Shown piece by piece: positions 16,702-23,530 of a DNA stretch of 64,000 nt. The position numbers were made by a program, and so were the translations under genes. This DNA comes from Gemmataceae bacterium (GTDB lineage Bacteria > Planctomycetota > Planctomycetia > Gemmatales > Gemmataceae): contig LR594584.1 in NCBI GenBank assembly GCA_901538445.1, positions 528,572-592,571 on the forward strand, given 5' to 3'. Below the pieces are notes generated by a model. That model was not told the origin of the DNA. It was given only the letters and a program-made list of their open reading frames with translations, and made no database searches. Position 1 is the first letter of the stretch. Every line of letters starts with the position of its first letter.

Positions 16702-16786
16702 CCTTGAAGTGCTGGTTCGATTCCAGTCCCCCACGCTCAGTTCGCGCCCAACCTGTGGGGGTGGTCTAACGGAAAGACGCAGGGTT
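16702..16786 (+). tRNA. Candidate circularly permuted tRNA (3' half before 5' half)
   Basis: The upstream part reads CCTTG (16702-16706), AAGT, T arm GCTGG-TTCGATT-CCAGT (16711-16727), acceptor CCCCCAC (16728-16734), G. After a 19-base spacer the downstream part reads acceptor GTGGGGG (16755-16761), TG, D arm GTCT-AACGGAA-AGAC (16764-16778), G, CAGGG (16780-16784), TT. Joined as 5' half plus 3' half these give a canonical tRNA: acceptor 7/7, D stem 4/4, anticodon stem 5/5 with one wobble, a 4-base variable loop, T stem 5/5, T8 and T33 in place. The exact join in the anticodon loop is unclear, so no amino acid is assigned. Alternative: 16756-16853 folds on itself with TGGGGGT/ACCCCCA and CAGGG/CCCTG stems and a 42-base loop but no T arm. 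Decay of an ordinary tRNA array is also possible. Confidence 0.4.
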
Positions 16787-16870
16787 ACTCAGACTGAACG
16801 CCGGCGACCGGCTTATTGTGGTCACTCCCTGAGACGGCACCGCCGACCCCCAGAAAGGGTTTGCGAACCA

Positions 16871-16909
16871 GCCCCGGCCGGACGGCTACTCCGGCCGGGG
16901 CACCTTTTT
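16871..16909 (+). terminator. Intrinsic terminator after the tRNA-like cluster
   Basis: GCCCCGGCCGG (16871-16881) and CCGGCCGGGGC (16891-16901) form an 11-bp GC stem with a 9-base loop, followed by ACCTTTTTC. It sits 13 bases before the CCA-enzyme start and has no protein gene upstream within 770 bases, which suggests the tRNA-like region is transcribed. Confidence 0.72.
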
Positions 16910-16922
16910 CTACACTCCCCGT

Positions 16923-18287
16923 ATGACCGAGCGCGAGTTCGCACTGGACGTCGTTCGCAAGCTCCAGCAGGCCGGGTTCGCGGCGCTGTGGGCGGGCGGG
17001 TGCGTGCGCGACGAGTTCCTCGGCCTCTCGCCCGACGACTACGACGTCGCCACCGACGCCCGGCCCGACCAGCTCCGCCCGCTGTTCAAGCACCGCAACG
17101 AGATCGGGGCCAGCTTCGGCGTGGTGCAGGTCATCGGCCCCCGCGGGGCCGACGGCGAGTGGCTCACGGTCGAGGTCGCCACGTTCCGCTCCGACGGCAC
17201 GTACACCGACGGCCGCCGGCCCGACTCGGTCGTGTTCTCGTCGCCGGAAGAAGACGCGAGGCGGCGCGACTTCACCATCAACGGCATGTTCTTCGACCCG
17301 GTGAAGGCGCAGCTCATCGACTACGTCGGCGGGCAAACCGATCTCGGCGCGAAGGTGCTGCGCGCCATCGGCAACCCGGCCGAGCGGTTCACCGAGGACA
17401 AGCTTCGCATCCTCCGGGCGGTGCGAATGGCGACGCGGTTCGACCTCGCCATCGACCCCGAAACGCAGGCCGCCGCGACGCAGATGGCCGCACAAATCAG
17501 TGCGGTGTCGCCGGAACGCATCGCCGAGGAGTTGCGGAAGCTGCTGACGCACCCGAACCGCGCCCGCGGCCTTCGGCTGCTGCGCGACTTCGGCTTGGTC
17601 GAGCCGGTCCTGCCCGAGCTGGTGCCGACGTTCACGCTCCCGCAGGGGCTCCCGAGTGCGCCGACGGGGACGCTGTGGGAGCACACGGTTCGCGTGGTCG
17701 AAGAGTTGAAGGGGCCGGTGTCGTTCCCGCTCGCGTTCGCCGCGGTCCTGCACGACGTCGGCAAGCCGCGGACGTTCGCCCGCACCCCCGACCGGTACAC
17801 GTTCCACCGGCACGAGCACGTCGGCAAGCAGATGGCCGAGGCCATCGCCGACCGGCTGCGGCTCTCGACGGCCGAGAAGACGCGAATCGCGTGGCTCGTT
17901 GAGAAGCACCAGTACCTCGCCGACGCGCCGACCATGCGGGCGAGCAAGCTGAAGCCGATCCTGGTTCACCCGGGGATTCGCGAGTTGCTGGAGTTGCACC
18001 GGGCCGACGCCCTCGCCACGGGCAAGGGGCTCGACCACGTCACGTTCTGCGAGCGAATGCTCCGCGACACGCCGCCCGAGGAGTTGAACCCGGCCCCGGC
18101 CGTCACCGGCGACGACCTCATCGCGATGGGCCTGAAGCCGGGCCGCGAGTTCAAGCGGCTCCTGGACGCCGTGCGGGAAGCTCAACTGGAAGGGCAGATT
18201 CGCTCGAAGGCAGATGGGCTGCAATTCGTCCGTGAGCTCCGGTCGGCACCGCCACCCGCTCCTGGAACACCGCCACCGGAGGGGTGA
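16923..18287 (+). CDS. cca: CCA-adding tRNA nucleotidyltransferase with HD domain
   Basis: 454 residues. The class II nucleotidyltransferase head has 'AGGCVRD' (residues 24-30) and the metal-binding 'DYDVATD' (39-45). 'RRRDFTINGMFFDP' and 'AVRMATRFDL' are the conserved neck motifs. An HD phosphohydrolase domain follows, with 'LHDVGKPRTF' near 275-285. It builds or repairs the 3' CCA of tRNAs; the tRNA-Val in this window lacks an encoded CCA, consistent with that need. It could alternatively be a poly(A) polymerase of the same family. It follows the tRNA-like cluster and overlaps the convergent glycosyltransferase gene by 137 bases. Confidence 0.92.
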   Translation: MTEREFALDVVRKLQQAGFAALWAGGCVRDEFLGLSPDDYDVATDARPDQLRPLFKHRNEIGASFGVVQVIGPRGADGEWLTVEVATFRSDGTYTDGRRPDSVVFSSPEEDARRRDFTINGMFFDPVKAQLIDYVGGQTDLGAKVLRAIGNPAERFTEDKLRILRAVRMATRFDLAIDPETQAAATQMAAQISAVSPERIAEELRKLLTHPNRARGLRLLRDFGLVEPVLPELVPTFTLPQGLPSAPTGTLWEHTVRVVEELKGPVSFPLAFAAVLHDVGKPRTFARTPDRYTFHRHEHVGKQMAEAIADRLRLSTAEKTRIAWLVEKHQYLADAPTMRASKLKPILVHPGIRELLELHRADALATGKGLDHVTFCERMLRDTPPEELNPAPAVTGDDLIAMGLKPGREFKRLLDAVREAQLEGQIRSKADGLQFVRELRSAPPPAPGTPPPEG

Positions 18288-19011
18288 CCGGTGCGGCCTT
18301 GGGGCCGCGGACCACGTTCGTCCACCAGAAGTTCAGCAGGCGCTTCGCGGTCTTCGGGATCTCGCGCAGCGACACCTTGCTCTCGCCGCTCGCCCGCGGG
18401 CGGTGCGTCACCGGCACCTCGATCACCGGCACGCCGAGTTGCCGCGCCCGCGTCATCATCTCCGTGTTCACGAAGAACCCGCGGCTCTCCGGGAGCAGTT
18501 GCGCGAGCGTCGAGTGGCGGAACACCTTCAGCGCGCAGTCCACGTCGCGGACCCGCGTGCCCAGGAGCGTGCGGGCCATGCGGTTGTAGCCCCACGAGAA
18601 GAACCGCCGCTTCCACGGGTCCTTGCGGTCGAGCCGGTAGCCGGCGACGATCGGGTACTCGTCGGCGAGCGCCGCGAGCGTACCGAGTTCGGTCAGGTCG
18701 AACTGGCAGTCGGCGTCGGTGAACGCGACGAGCGGGAACCTCGCCGCCTCGAACCCCGTGCGGAGCGCCGCGCCGTACCCCTGGTTCCCCTTGTGGCTGA
18801 TGAGGCGGGTGTTCTCGGCCTGCTCCAGCGCCCAGCCGACGACGGTGGTGGTGTCGTCGGTGCTGCCGTCGTCCACCACGAGGACCTCGAACTCCCGGAA
18901 CCGGCCCGCCAGCGCCGTCTCGGCTTCGCGGATCGCCTGCGCGATCACCCGGTCCTCGTTGAACGCCGGGATCACGAGACTGATGCCTTCGGTCCGGAGA
19001 GATGTACTCAT
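18151..19011 (-). CDS. Family 2 glycosyltransferase (polyprenyl-phosphate-sugar type)
   Basis: 286 residues from ATG 19011. GT-A landmarks: 'SLVIPAFNED' (11-20), 'LVVDDGSTDDT' (44-54), 'HKGNQGYGAALRTGFEAA', and the DxD-like 'FTDADCQFD'. The order and the later 'GRLDRKD'-like and 'FVNTEMM' segments are typical of dolichyl/undecaprenyl-phosphate sugar transferases (DPM1/ArnC-like) without the C-terminal membrane helices. The last ~45 residues are Pro/Ala-rich and lie over the end of the convergent cca gene, so the true C-terminus may be less conserved. Upstream in-frame sequence before 19011 runs into a palindromic repeat and is excluded. Confidence 0.86.
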   Translation of the reverse strand: MSTSLRTEGISLVIPAFNEDRVIAQAIREAETALAGRFREFEVLVVDDGSTDDTTTVVGWALEQAENTRLISHKGNQGYGAALRTGFEAARFPLVAFTDADCQFDLTELGTLAALADEYPIVAGYRLDRKDPWKRRFFSWGYNRMARTLLGTRVRDVDCALKVFRHSTLAQLLPESRGFFVNTEMMTRARQLGVPVIEVPVTHRPRASGESKVSLREIPKTAKRLLNFWWTNVVRGPKAAPVTPPVAVFQERVAVPTGAHGRIAAHLPSSESALPVELPARRPGAA

Positions 19012-19136
19012 ACCCGCCCCATCCGTGGGATTTCGAACGGCGGGAGAGTACCCGCGACCGGGTGCGAGGTAAAGGCGAAGCGGCGGCGACCCAGGGCGAC
19101 GCAGTGTTTCACAGTGGGTGGTTTGGGTTGTGAAGC

Positions 19137-19214
19137 CACCCCCTCGCTGGCGCTCAGGGTTCGCCGAGAAGTTGCACAGCTTCTTGGCGAACCCTGAGCG
19201 CCAGCGAGGGGGTG
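19137..19214. repeat. Perfect palindromic repeat, copy 1
   Basis: 29-base arms (19137-19165 and 19186-19214) are perfect inverted copies around a 20-base centre. Arm core: CCCCCTCGCTGGCGCTCAGG. It is homologous in arm sequence to the element at 19272-19336. It lies upstream of the glycosyltransferase gene. Confidence 0.8.
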
Positions 19215-19271
19215 CCCCTGACCCAGATTCAATCTCTGCGTACCCCTGGGCGGCGACCGCGGCGGTGGAAT

Positions 19272-19336
19272 TGGGTGAACCTTGAGAGCCAGCGAGGGGG
19301 TAGCGAACACCCCCTCGCTGGCTCTCAAGGTTCACC
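19272..19336. repeat. Perfect palindromic repeat, copy 2 of the same family
   Basis: 29-base arms (19272-19300 and 19308-19336) around a 7-base centre. Arm core: CCCCCTCGCTGGCTCTCAAG, differing from copy 1 by a few positions that are changed in both arms together. That coordinated change keeps pairing intact and points to selection for the hairpin or recent spread as a palindrome. Confidence 0.8.
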
Positions 19337-19397
19337 CAACCAACAAACCGAATCCGCCACAATCCCTTGCTGAGATTCAGTCTCAGCTAATTAGCAC

Positions 19398-19436
19398 TTG
19401 CCTTATGCGATTAACGCGCCTAGAAATGGTATACCG
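19398..19436 (+). promoter_or_regulatory. Possible promoter and GGTATACC palindrome upstream of the Rrf2 gene
   Basis: TTGCCT (19398-19403) and TAGAAA (19421-19426) are 17 bases apart in a locally AT-rich stretch, and the perfect 8-bp palindrome GGTATACC (19429-19436) follows. This could be the autoregulated promoter of the Fe-S regulator. The match to consensus is modest. Confidence 0.35.
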
Positions 19437-19470
19437 GTGGTGCTGATTCCCTCTCGAGCGAGGACGAGTC

Positions 19471-19968
19471 GTGACGCTGCTCAGCCGCAAGGCCGACTAC
19501 GCCCTCCTGATCCTCTCCTACCTGCACCAGCAGGCCGGCGGCGGGACCGCCCGTGCGGTCGCCGAGAAGTTCGGCCTGAGCCGGTCGTTCGTCGCGAACA
19601 TCCTGAAGGAACTCGGGCACCACGGGTTCGTCGCGAGCCACCGCGGGGTGAAGGGCGGGTACGCCCTGGCCCGGCCGGCCGACGCGATCACCCTCGCGGA
19701 ACTCCTCGAATCGATCGAGTCGGGGTTCCGCCTGACGGTGTGCAACCCGTCGCAGCCCGACGACACGAACCACGAGCACTGCACGCACGCCGGCACCTGC
19801 ACCCTCAAGGGGGCGCTCACGACGGTCCACAACCGGCTGCTCGACGTGCTGCGGGCGGTCACGCTCGCTGAGCTGTTCGACCCGAACGGCCGCCTGAACC
19901 GGCCCTCGGCGCTGCTGTCGCTGTCCCTCGCCCCGGCCCGCGAGGCGGCCAAGGCCCCACAAGCGTGA
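19471..19968 (+). CDS. Rrf2-family Fe-S-responsive transcription regulator (IscR-like)
   Basis: 165 residues, GTG start. An N-terminal winged helix '[15 protein letters not shown]...[19 protein letters not shown]' with '[11 protein letters not shown]' wing is diagnostic of Rrf2. Cysteines 91, 104 and 110 are the likely 2Fe-2S ligands; spacing differs slightly from E. coli IscR (92-98-104). It heads the gene group containing IscS, IscU, IscA and HscB, so it likely senses cluster status and represses or activates that operon. The C-terminal 45 residues are variable. Confidence 0.88.
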   Translation: MTLLSRKADYALLILSYLHQQAGGGTARAVAEKFGLSRSFVANILKELGHHGFVASHRGVKGGYALARPADAITLAELLESIESGFRLTVCNPSQPDDTNHEHCTHAGTCTLKGALTTVHNRLLDVLRAVTLAELFDPNGRLNRPSALLSLSLAPAREAAKAPQA

Positions 19969-19983
19969 CGAGAGGACAGAACC

Positions 19984-20063
19984 CCAGAGGACGGACGGTC
20001 AGAAGTCGGTGTGGCCTCGCTACGCTTTCCTGACCTCTGCTTTTCTGGCGCTCCGTCCTCTGG
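19984..20063. repeat. Inverted repeat between the Rrf2 gene and iscS
   Basis: CCAGAGGACGGA (19984-19995) and TCCGTCCTCTGG (20052-20063) are perfect inverted copies, with shorter inner matches (TCAGAAG / CTTTCCTGA). It could be an mRNA hairpin or an operator. It resembles the scrambled palindromes before iscU and hscB. Confidence 0.45.
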
Positions 20064-20089
20064 TCCCAACACCCCGGAGTTTCGCACCG

Positions 20090-21310
20090 ATGACGGCGAA
20101 GATGCCCGTATACATGGACAACAACGCGACGACCCGGACCGATCCGCGGGTGGTCGACGCCATGCTGCCGTACTTCCTCGAGAAGTTCGGCAACTCCGCC
20201 AGCCGCAACCACCCGTTCGGGTGGGAGGCGGAGGCCGCGGTCGAGGACGGCCGCGAGCAGATCGCCGCCCTGATCGGCGCGTCGGCCAAGGAGGTGATCT
20301 TCACCAGCGGCGCGACGGAGAGCAACAACCTGGCGATCAAGGGCGTCGCCGCGATGTACAAGAAGAAGGGGAACCACGTCGTCACCCAGGCGACCGAGCA
20401 CAAGGCGGTGCTCGACACCTGTAAGCGGCTCGAGCGCGACGGGTATCAGGTGACGTACCTCCCCGTCGACCAGTACGGCCGCGTGAGCGCCGAGCAGGTC
20501 CGCGAGGCGATCACCGACAAGACGGTGCTCGTCTCGATCATGGCCGCGAACAACGAGATCGGCACGCTCCAGCCGATCAAGGCCATCGGCCGGCTGTGCA
20601 AGGAAAAGGGCGTCCTGTTCCACACCGACGCGGTGCAGGTGGTCGGCAAGGTGCCGGTGGACGTCGAGGACATGGGGATCGACCTCCTCAGCCTGTCCGC
20701 CCACAAGATGTACGGGCCGAAGGGCATCGGGGCGCTGTACGTCCGCAAGAAGGACCCGCGGGTCCGGCTCGAACCGCAGATCGACGGCGGCGGCCACGAG
20801 CGGGGCATGCGGTCGGGCACGCTCCCGGTGCCGCTCATCGTCGGGCTCGGCAAGGCGAGCGAACTGTGCCGGCTCGAGATGGCCGAGGAGTCGCAGCGCA
20901 CGTTCCGGCTCCGCGAGCGGCTCCGCAGCAAGATCATGGGCGAGCTGCCCGAGTCGTACCTCAACGGCCACCCCGAGGAGCGGCTCCCGGGCAACGCCAA
21001 CATCAGCTTCGCCTACGTCGAGGGCGAGGGGCTGATGATGGGGATCAAGGACGTGGCCGTGTCGTCCGGCTCGGCCTGCACGAGCGCCAGCCTGGAGCCG
21101 AGCTACGTGCTGCGGGCGCTCGGCGTCGGCGACGAACTTGCACACTCCAGCATCCGGTTCGGGATCGGCCGGTTCAACACCGAGGCCGAGGTGGACTTCG
21201 TGGCCGACCTCGTCGTCCGCGAGGTGTCCCGGCTCCGCGAGATGTCCCCGCTCTACGAGATGGCCCAGCAGGGGATCGACCTGAAGAAGATCGAGTGGGC
21301 GCACCACTGA
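20090..21310 (+). CDS. iscS: Cysteine desulfurase
   Basis: 406 residues, like the ~404 residues of IscS. '[13 protein letters not shown]' and '[15 protein letters not shown]' form the PLP pocket, 'HTDAVQ' carries the cofactor aspartate, and the PLP lysine is in '[10 protein letters not shown]' near residue 205. The sulfur-accepting cysteine is in '[10 protein letters not shown]' near 329, on the long flexible loop typical of group I desulfurases. Converts cysteine to alanine and delivers sulfane sulfur to IscU. ATG 20090 was chosen (GGAG upstream); an internal ATG at 20102 also fits. Confidence 0.95.
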   Translation: MTAKMPVYMDNNATTRTDPRVVDAMLPYFLEKFGNSASRNHPFGWEAEAAVEDGREQIAALIGASAKEVIFTSGATESNNLAIKGVAAMYKKKGNHVVTQATEHKAVLDTCKRLERDGYQVTYLPVDQYGRVSAEQVREAITDKTVLVSIMAANNEIGTLQPIKAIGRLCKEKGVLFHTDAVQVVGKVPVDVEDMGIDLLSLSAHKMYGPKGIGALYVRKKDPRVRLEPQIDGGGHERGMRSGTLPVPLIVGLGKASELCRLEMAEESQRTFRLRERLRSKIMGELPESYLNGHPEERLPGNANISFAYVEGEGLMMGIKDVAVSSGSACTSASLEPSYVLRALGVGDELAHSSIRFGIGRFNTEAEVDFVADLVVREVSRLREMSPLYEMAQQGIDLKKIEWAHH

Positions 21311-21329
21311 CCGCGGGGCTTACAGGGAT

Positions 21330-21423
21330 CAGCCATCAGCTTTCAGCCGAACCTCACGCGCGGCTGGGCACCACGGTTGCAAACCTCAATCTGATTGTGA
21401 TTCCGGCTGACGGCTGATGGCTG
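21330..21423. repeat. Palindrome between iscS and iscU
   Basis: CAGCCATCAGC (21330-21340) and GCTGATGGCTG (21413-21423) are perfect inverted copies, flanked by further imperfect copies of the same short motif. The loop carries a sigma-54-type element. Confidence 0.5.
21366..21381 (+). promoter_or_regulatory. Possible sigma-54 promoter ahead of iscU
   Basis: GGGCACCACGGTTGCA has GG-N10-GC spacing and a full TTGCA -12 element; the -24 has one mismatch before GGCAC. A start near 21392 would give a 58-base leader to iscU at 21450. It could let the scaffold genes be transcribed apart from iscS. Confidence 0.45.
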
Positions 21424-21449
21424 GCAGCCGATAGCTACAGGAGCGAGCA

Positions 21450-21875
21450 ATGCCATACAGCGACAAGGTTCTCGAGCACTACAACAACCCGCGGAACGTC
21501 GGCAGCTTCGACGCACAGGACCCGAGCGTCGGCACCGGCCTGGTCGGCGCGCCGGAGTGCGGCGACGTCATGCGGCTCCAGATCAAGGTGAACCCCGGCA
21601 CCGGCGTCATCGAGGACGCGAAGTTCAAGACGTTCGGGTGCGGGTCCGCCATCGCGTCGAGCAGCCTCGCCACCGAGTGGCTCAAGGGCAAGACCGTGGA
21701 CGAGGCGCTCGGGATCAAGAACACCGAGATCGTCGAGGAGCTGGCCCTCCCGCCGGTGAAGGTCCACTGCTCGGTGCTCGCCGAGGACGCCATCAAGGCG
21801 GCCATCGCGAACTACCAGCAGAAGCAGGACGCCGAGGTGCCCGCCGACGCCGCGGCCGAACCGGTCGGGGTGTAA
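21450..21875 (+). CDS. iscU: Fe-S cluster scaffold protein
   Basis: 141 residues. The three cluster ligands are visible: C37 in 'GAPECGDVM', C64 in 'FGCGSAIASSS' and C107 in 'VKVHCSVLAED'. 'MPYSDKVLEHYNNPRNVGS' at the start and 'LPPVKVHC' near the end are classic IscU, the LPPVK being the site recognised by the Hsp70 partner HscA. An Hsp70 gene is not in this window. The last ~18 residues are an Ala/Pro-rich tail. RBS CAGGAG precedes the ATG. Confidence 0.95.
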   Translation: MPYSDKVLEHYNNPRNVGSFDAQDPSVGTGLVGAPECGDVMRLQIKVNPGTGVIEDAKFKTFGCGSAIASSSLATEWLKGKTVDEALGIKNTEIVEELALPPVKVHCSVLAEDAIKAAIANYQQKQDAEVPADAAAEPVGV

Positions 21876-21943
21876 CACTCCCCCGGCCGGTGCGTAGAAT
21901 CCATCAGTACCCGATTCGCACTCCCAACCGAAAAGGATCACCC

Positions 21944-22369
21944 ATGTCGACCGCCACCGCCGTTGCTCCGGAAGTCCACAGCCTGGGCGTCGCCAACCCG
22001 GCCGCGCCGCCCGCCCCGCCGCCGGTCGTCGTGACCGAGAAGGCCGCGCTCGAGGTCAAGCGGCACATCGCCGACATGGAGGCCCGCAACGACCTCGAGC
22101 CCGGCGCGAAGATGTACCTCCGCGTCCGCGTCCAGGGCGGCGGGTGCAGCGGGTTCCAGAACAAGCTCGACCTCGACGTCAAGTACGACGAGAAGACCGA
22201 CCACAAGTTCGAGTTCCACGGCATCGAGGTCGTGGTCGATAAGCGGTCGCTGCTGTACCTGAACGGGGCCACCGTCGACTTCCACGACGACCTCAACAAG
22301 CGCGGGTTCACCATCAACAACCCGCAGGCCAAGAGCACCTGCGGCTGCGGCAGCTCGTACTCGATGTAA
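21944..22369 (+). CDS. iscA: Iron-sulfur assembly protein of the IscA/ErpA (HesB) family
   Basis: 141 residues. The HesB domain occupies about 30-141, with C68 in 'GGGCSGFQ' and C133/C135 in 'TCGCGSSYS', the three conserved cysteines. The first 30 residues are a Pro/Ala-rich extension not found in E. coli IscA. ATG 21944 follows AAAAGGA. Carries or transfers Fe or Fe-S clusters. ErpA is an equally possible name; the extension and context do not separate them. Confidence 0.92.
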   Translation: MSTATAVAPEVHSLGVANPAAPPAPPPVVVTEKAALEVKRHIADMEARNDLEPGAKMYLRVRVQGGGCSGFQNKLDLDVKYDEKTDHKFEFHGIEVVVDKRSLLYLNGATVDFHDDLNKRGFTINNPQAKSTCGCGSSYSM

Positions 22370-22400
22370 GGGAGCCGTCGGCTGTCAGCTTTCAGCAGTC

Positions 22401-22426
22401 AGCAAGACCTAACTTTGGTCCTTGCT
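22401..22426. repeat. Hairpin between iscA and hscB
   Basis: AGCAAGACC and GGTCCTTGCT pair with one bulged base around a 7-base loop, flanked by degenerate copies of GCTGATAGCC up to the hscB start. It may modulate hscB expression. Confidence 0.35.
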
Positions 22427-22458
22427 GGCTGATAGCCGATAGCTGATCGCTGATAGCC

Positions 22459-22971
22459 ATGACCGACTACTTCGAGCGCCTCGGCCTGCCGAGGCGTTTT
22501 TCGATCGACGCGGCGGCGCTGGAGCGGGCGTACCTCGCGGCGTCGCGCGCCGTCCACCCGGACTACCACGCCGCCGGCCCCGACGCCGACCTCGCGGTGA
22601 GTCTGGAGGCATCGGCCGCCGTCAACGAGGCGTACACGACCCTCCGCGACCCGTTCACCCGGGCCGACCACCTGCTCGGGCTCCTCGGCGGGCCGACCGC
22701 GACCGAACACAAGCAGATGCCGCCCGCGTTCCTGGCCGAGATGCTCGAAGCCCGCGAGCAGGTCGAGGAGGCCCGCGGGAACCCCGGCGCAACCGCTCGA
22801 CTTGAGGCCGCCTTCACCGGACAGTACAACGAGTTGATGGCGCAGGTCGGGGGGGCGTTCGGGCGGCTCGATATCGGCCCCCCGGCTGCGAACCTCCTGG
22901 CCCAGGTCCGGGGTCTGTTGAACGCGGCGAAGTACGTGCGCGGCTTGCTCCGCGACCTCAACACCGACTGA
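22459..22971 (+). CDS. hscB: Fe-S cluster co-chaperone (J-protein)
   Basis: 170 residues. The N-terminal J domain has 'YFERLGLPRRFSID', HPD at 33-35 in 'AVHPDYH', and 'NEAYTTLRDPFTRADHLLGL', diagnostic of HscB. The C-terminal three-helix part binds IscU. It would stimulate the Hsp70 HscA on the IscU scaffold; no hscA or ferredoxin gene follows, unlike the E. coli isc operon, and instead a tRNA-Val begins 7 bases after the stop. Confidence 0.92.
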   Translation: MTDYFERLGLPRRFSIDAAALERAYLAASRAVHPDYHAAGPDADLAVSLEASAAVNEAYTTLRDPFTRADHLLGLLGGPTATEHKQMPPAFLAEMLEAREQVEEARGNPGATARLEAAFTGQYNELMAQVGGAFGRLDIGPPAANLLAQVRGLLNAAKYVRGLLRDLNTD

Positions 22972-22978
22972 ACGAACG

Positions 22979-23050
22979 GCTCGCTTAGCTCAGGGGTAGA
23001 GCGAGGTCTTTACACGGCCCAGGTCGGGGGTTCAAATCCCTCAGCGAGCA
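22979..23050 (+). tRNA. tRNA-Val (anticodon TAC)
   Basis: Acceptor GCTCGCT/AGCGAGC is perfect over 7 bp. D arm, an anticodon loop TTTACAC with TAC at positions 34-36, and a T arm GGGGG-TTCAAAT-CCCTC are all canonical; the anticodon stem has one A-C mismatch and a wobble. 72 bases, discriminator A, no encoded CCA. It follows hscB by 7 bases and is followed by a terminator. Confidence 0.93.
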
Positions 23051-23060
23051 CTCTCAACAA

Positions 23061-23095
23061 GAACCCCGGGCCGCGTGGCGGCCCGGGGTTCTTCT
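23061..23095 (+). terminator. Intrinsic terminator after tRNA-Val
   Basis: A 14-bp stem, GAACCCCGGGCCGC (23061-23074) with GCGGCCCGGGGTTC (23078-23091), 3-base loop, then TTCTGTTCT. It probably ends the isc-hscB-tRNA transcript. Confidence 0.78.
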
Positions 23096-23393
23096 GTTCT
23101 CTTCCGGGTCACGTCTCGAAGCCGAATCCCGAACGCCACTGGTGCGACGGGCGGGAGCGGCACACTGTCTGCACACCAACTCTCAGGCGGCCCTTTCGGC
23201 CGCGAGATCGCGCATCCCGGGCAGAAGTGACGGAGCCACCGTCGGATGACGTGTGACCGTTGACCGGCCGAACTGGACGCTTGGGGGCCAGGCCCGCATT
23301 CAGGATCAAGCGTTAGCTATTTAGTCTGGCCTCACTCGGTGTTCAATAGTTCTACTTTGTCGGGAAATCTGCGACGCTCTGATCGCGACCGGT
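23096..23393. other. Gene-free stretch between tRNA-Val terminator and DUF1559
   Basis: No convincing gene, RNA or repeat was seen here on either strand. Short open frames exist but lack ribosome sites and family features. Confidence 0.5.
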
Positions 23394-23421
23394 TTGACGC
23401 TTGCGGTCGCCGCGGTGTAAC
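23394..23421 (+). promoter_or_regulatory. Possible sigma-70 promoter for the DUF1559/lipoprotein pair
   Basis: TTGACG (23394-23399) and TGTAAC (23416-23421) are 16 bases apart, about 110 bases before the ATG at 23531. The -10 is weak. Confidence 0.3.
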
Positions 23422-23530
23422 ACTGTTAAGGGGCGGCCTCAGGGACATCATACTTCCCTCCGAACAGACCCCGGTCCCCCGGTCCGCCCCTGCGGTCATC
23501 CTCGCCCGAATCTCCCTCCGAGGTCCATTC

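Noticed and set aside
16591..16735. One ordinary tRNA from the 5' piece at 16591 to the T arm ending at 16735
   Set aside because: Acceptor ends pair over only 5 positions and 76 bases lie between anticodon stem and T arm; the reversed pairings are better.
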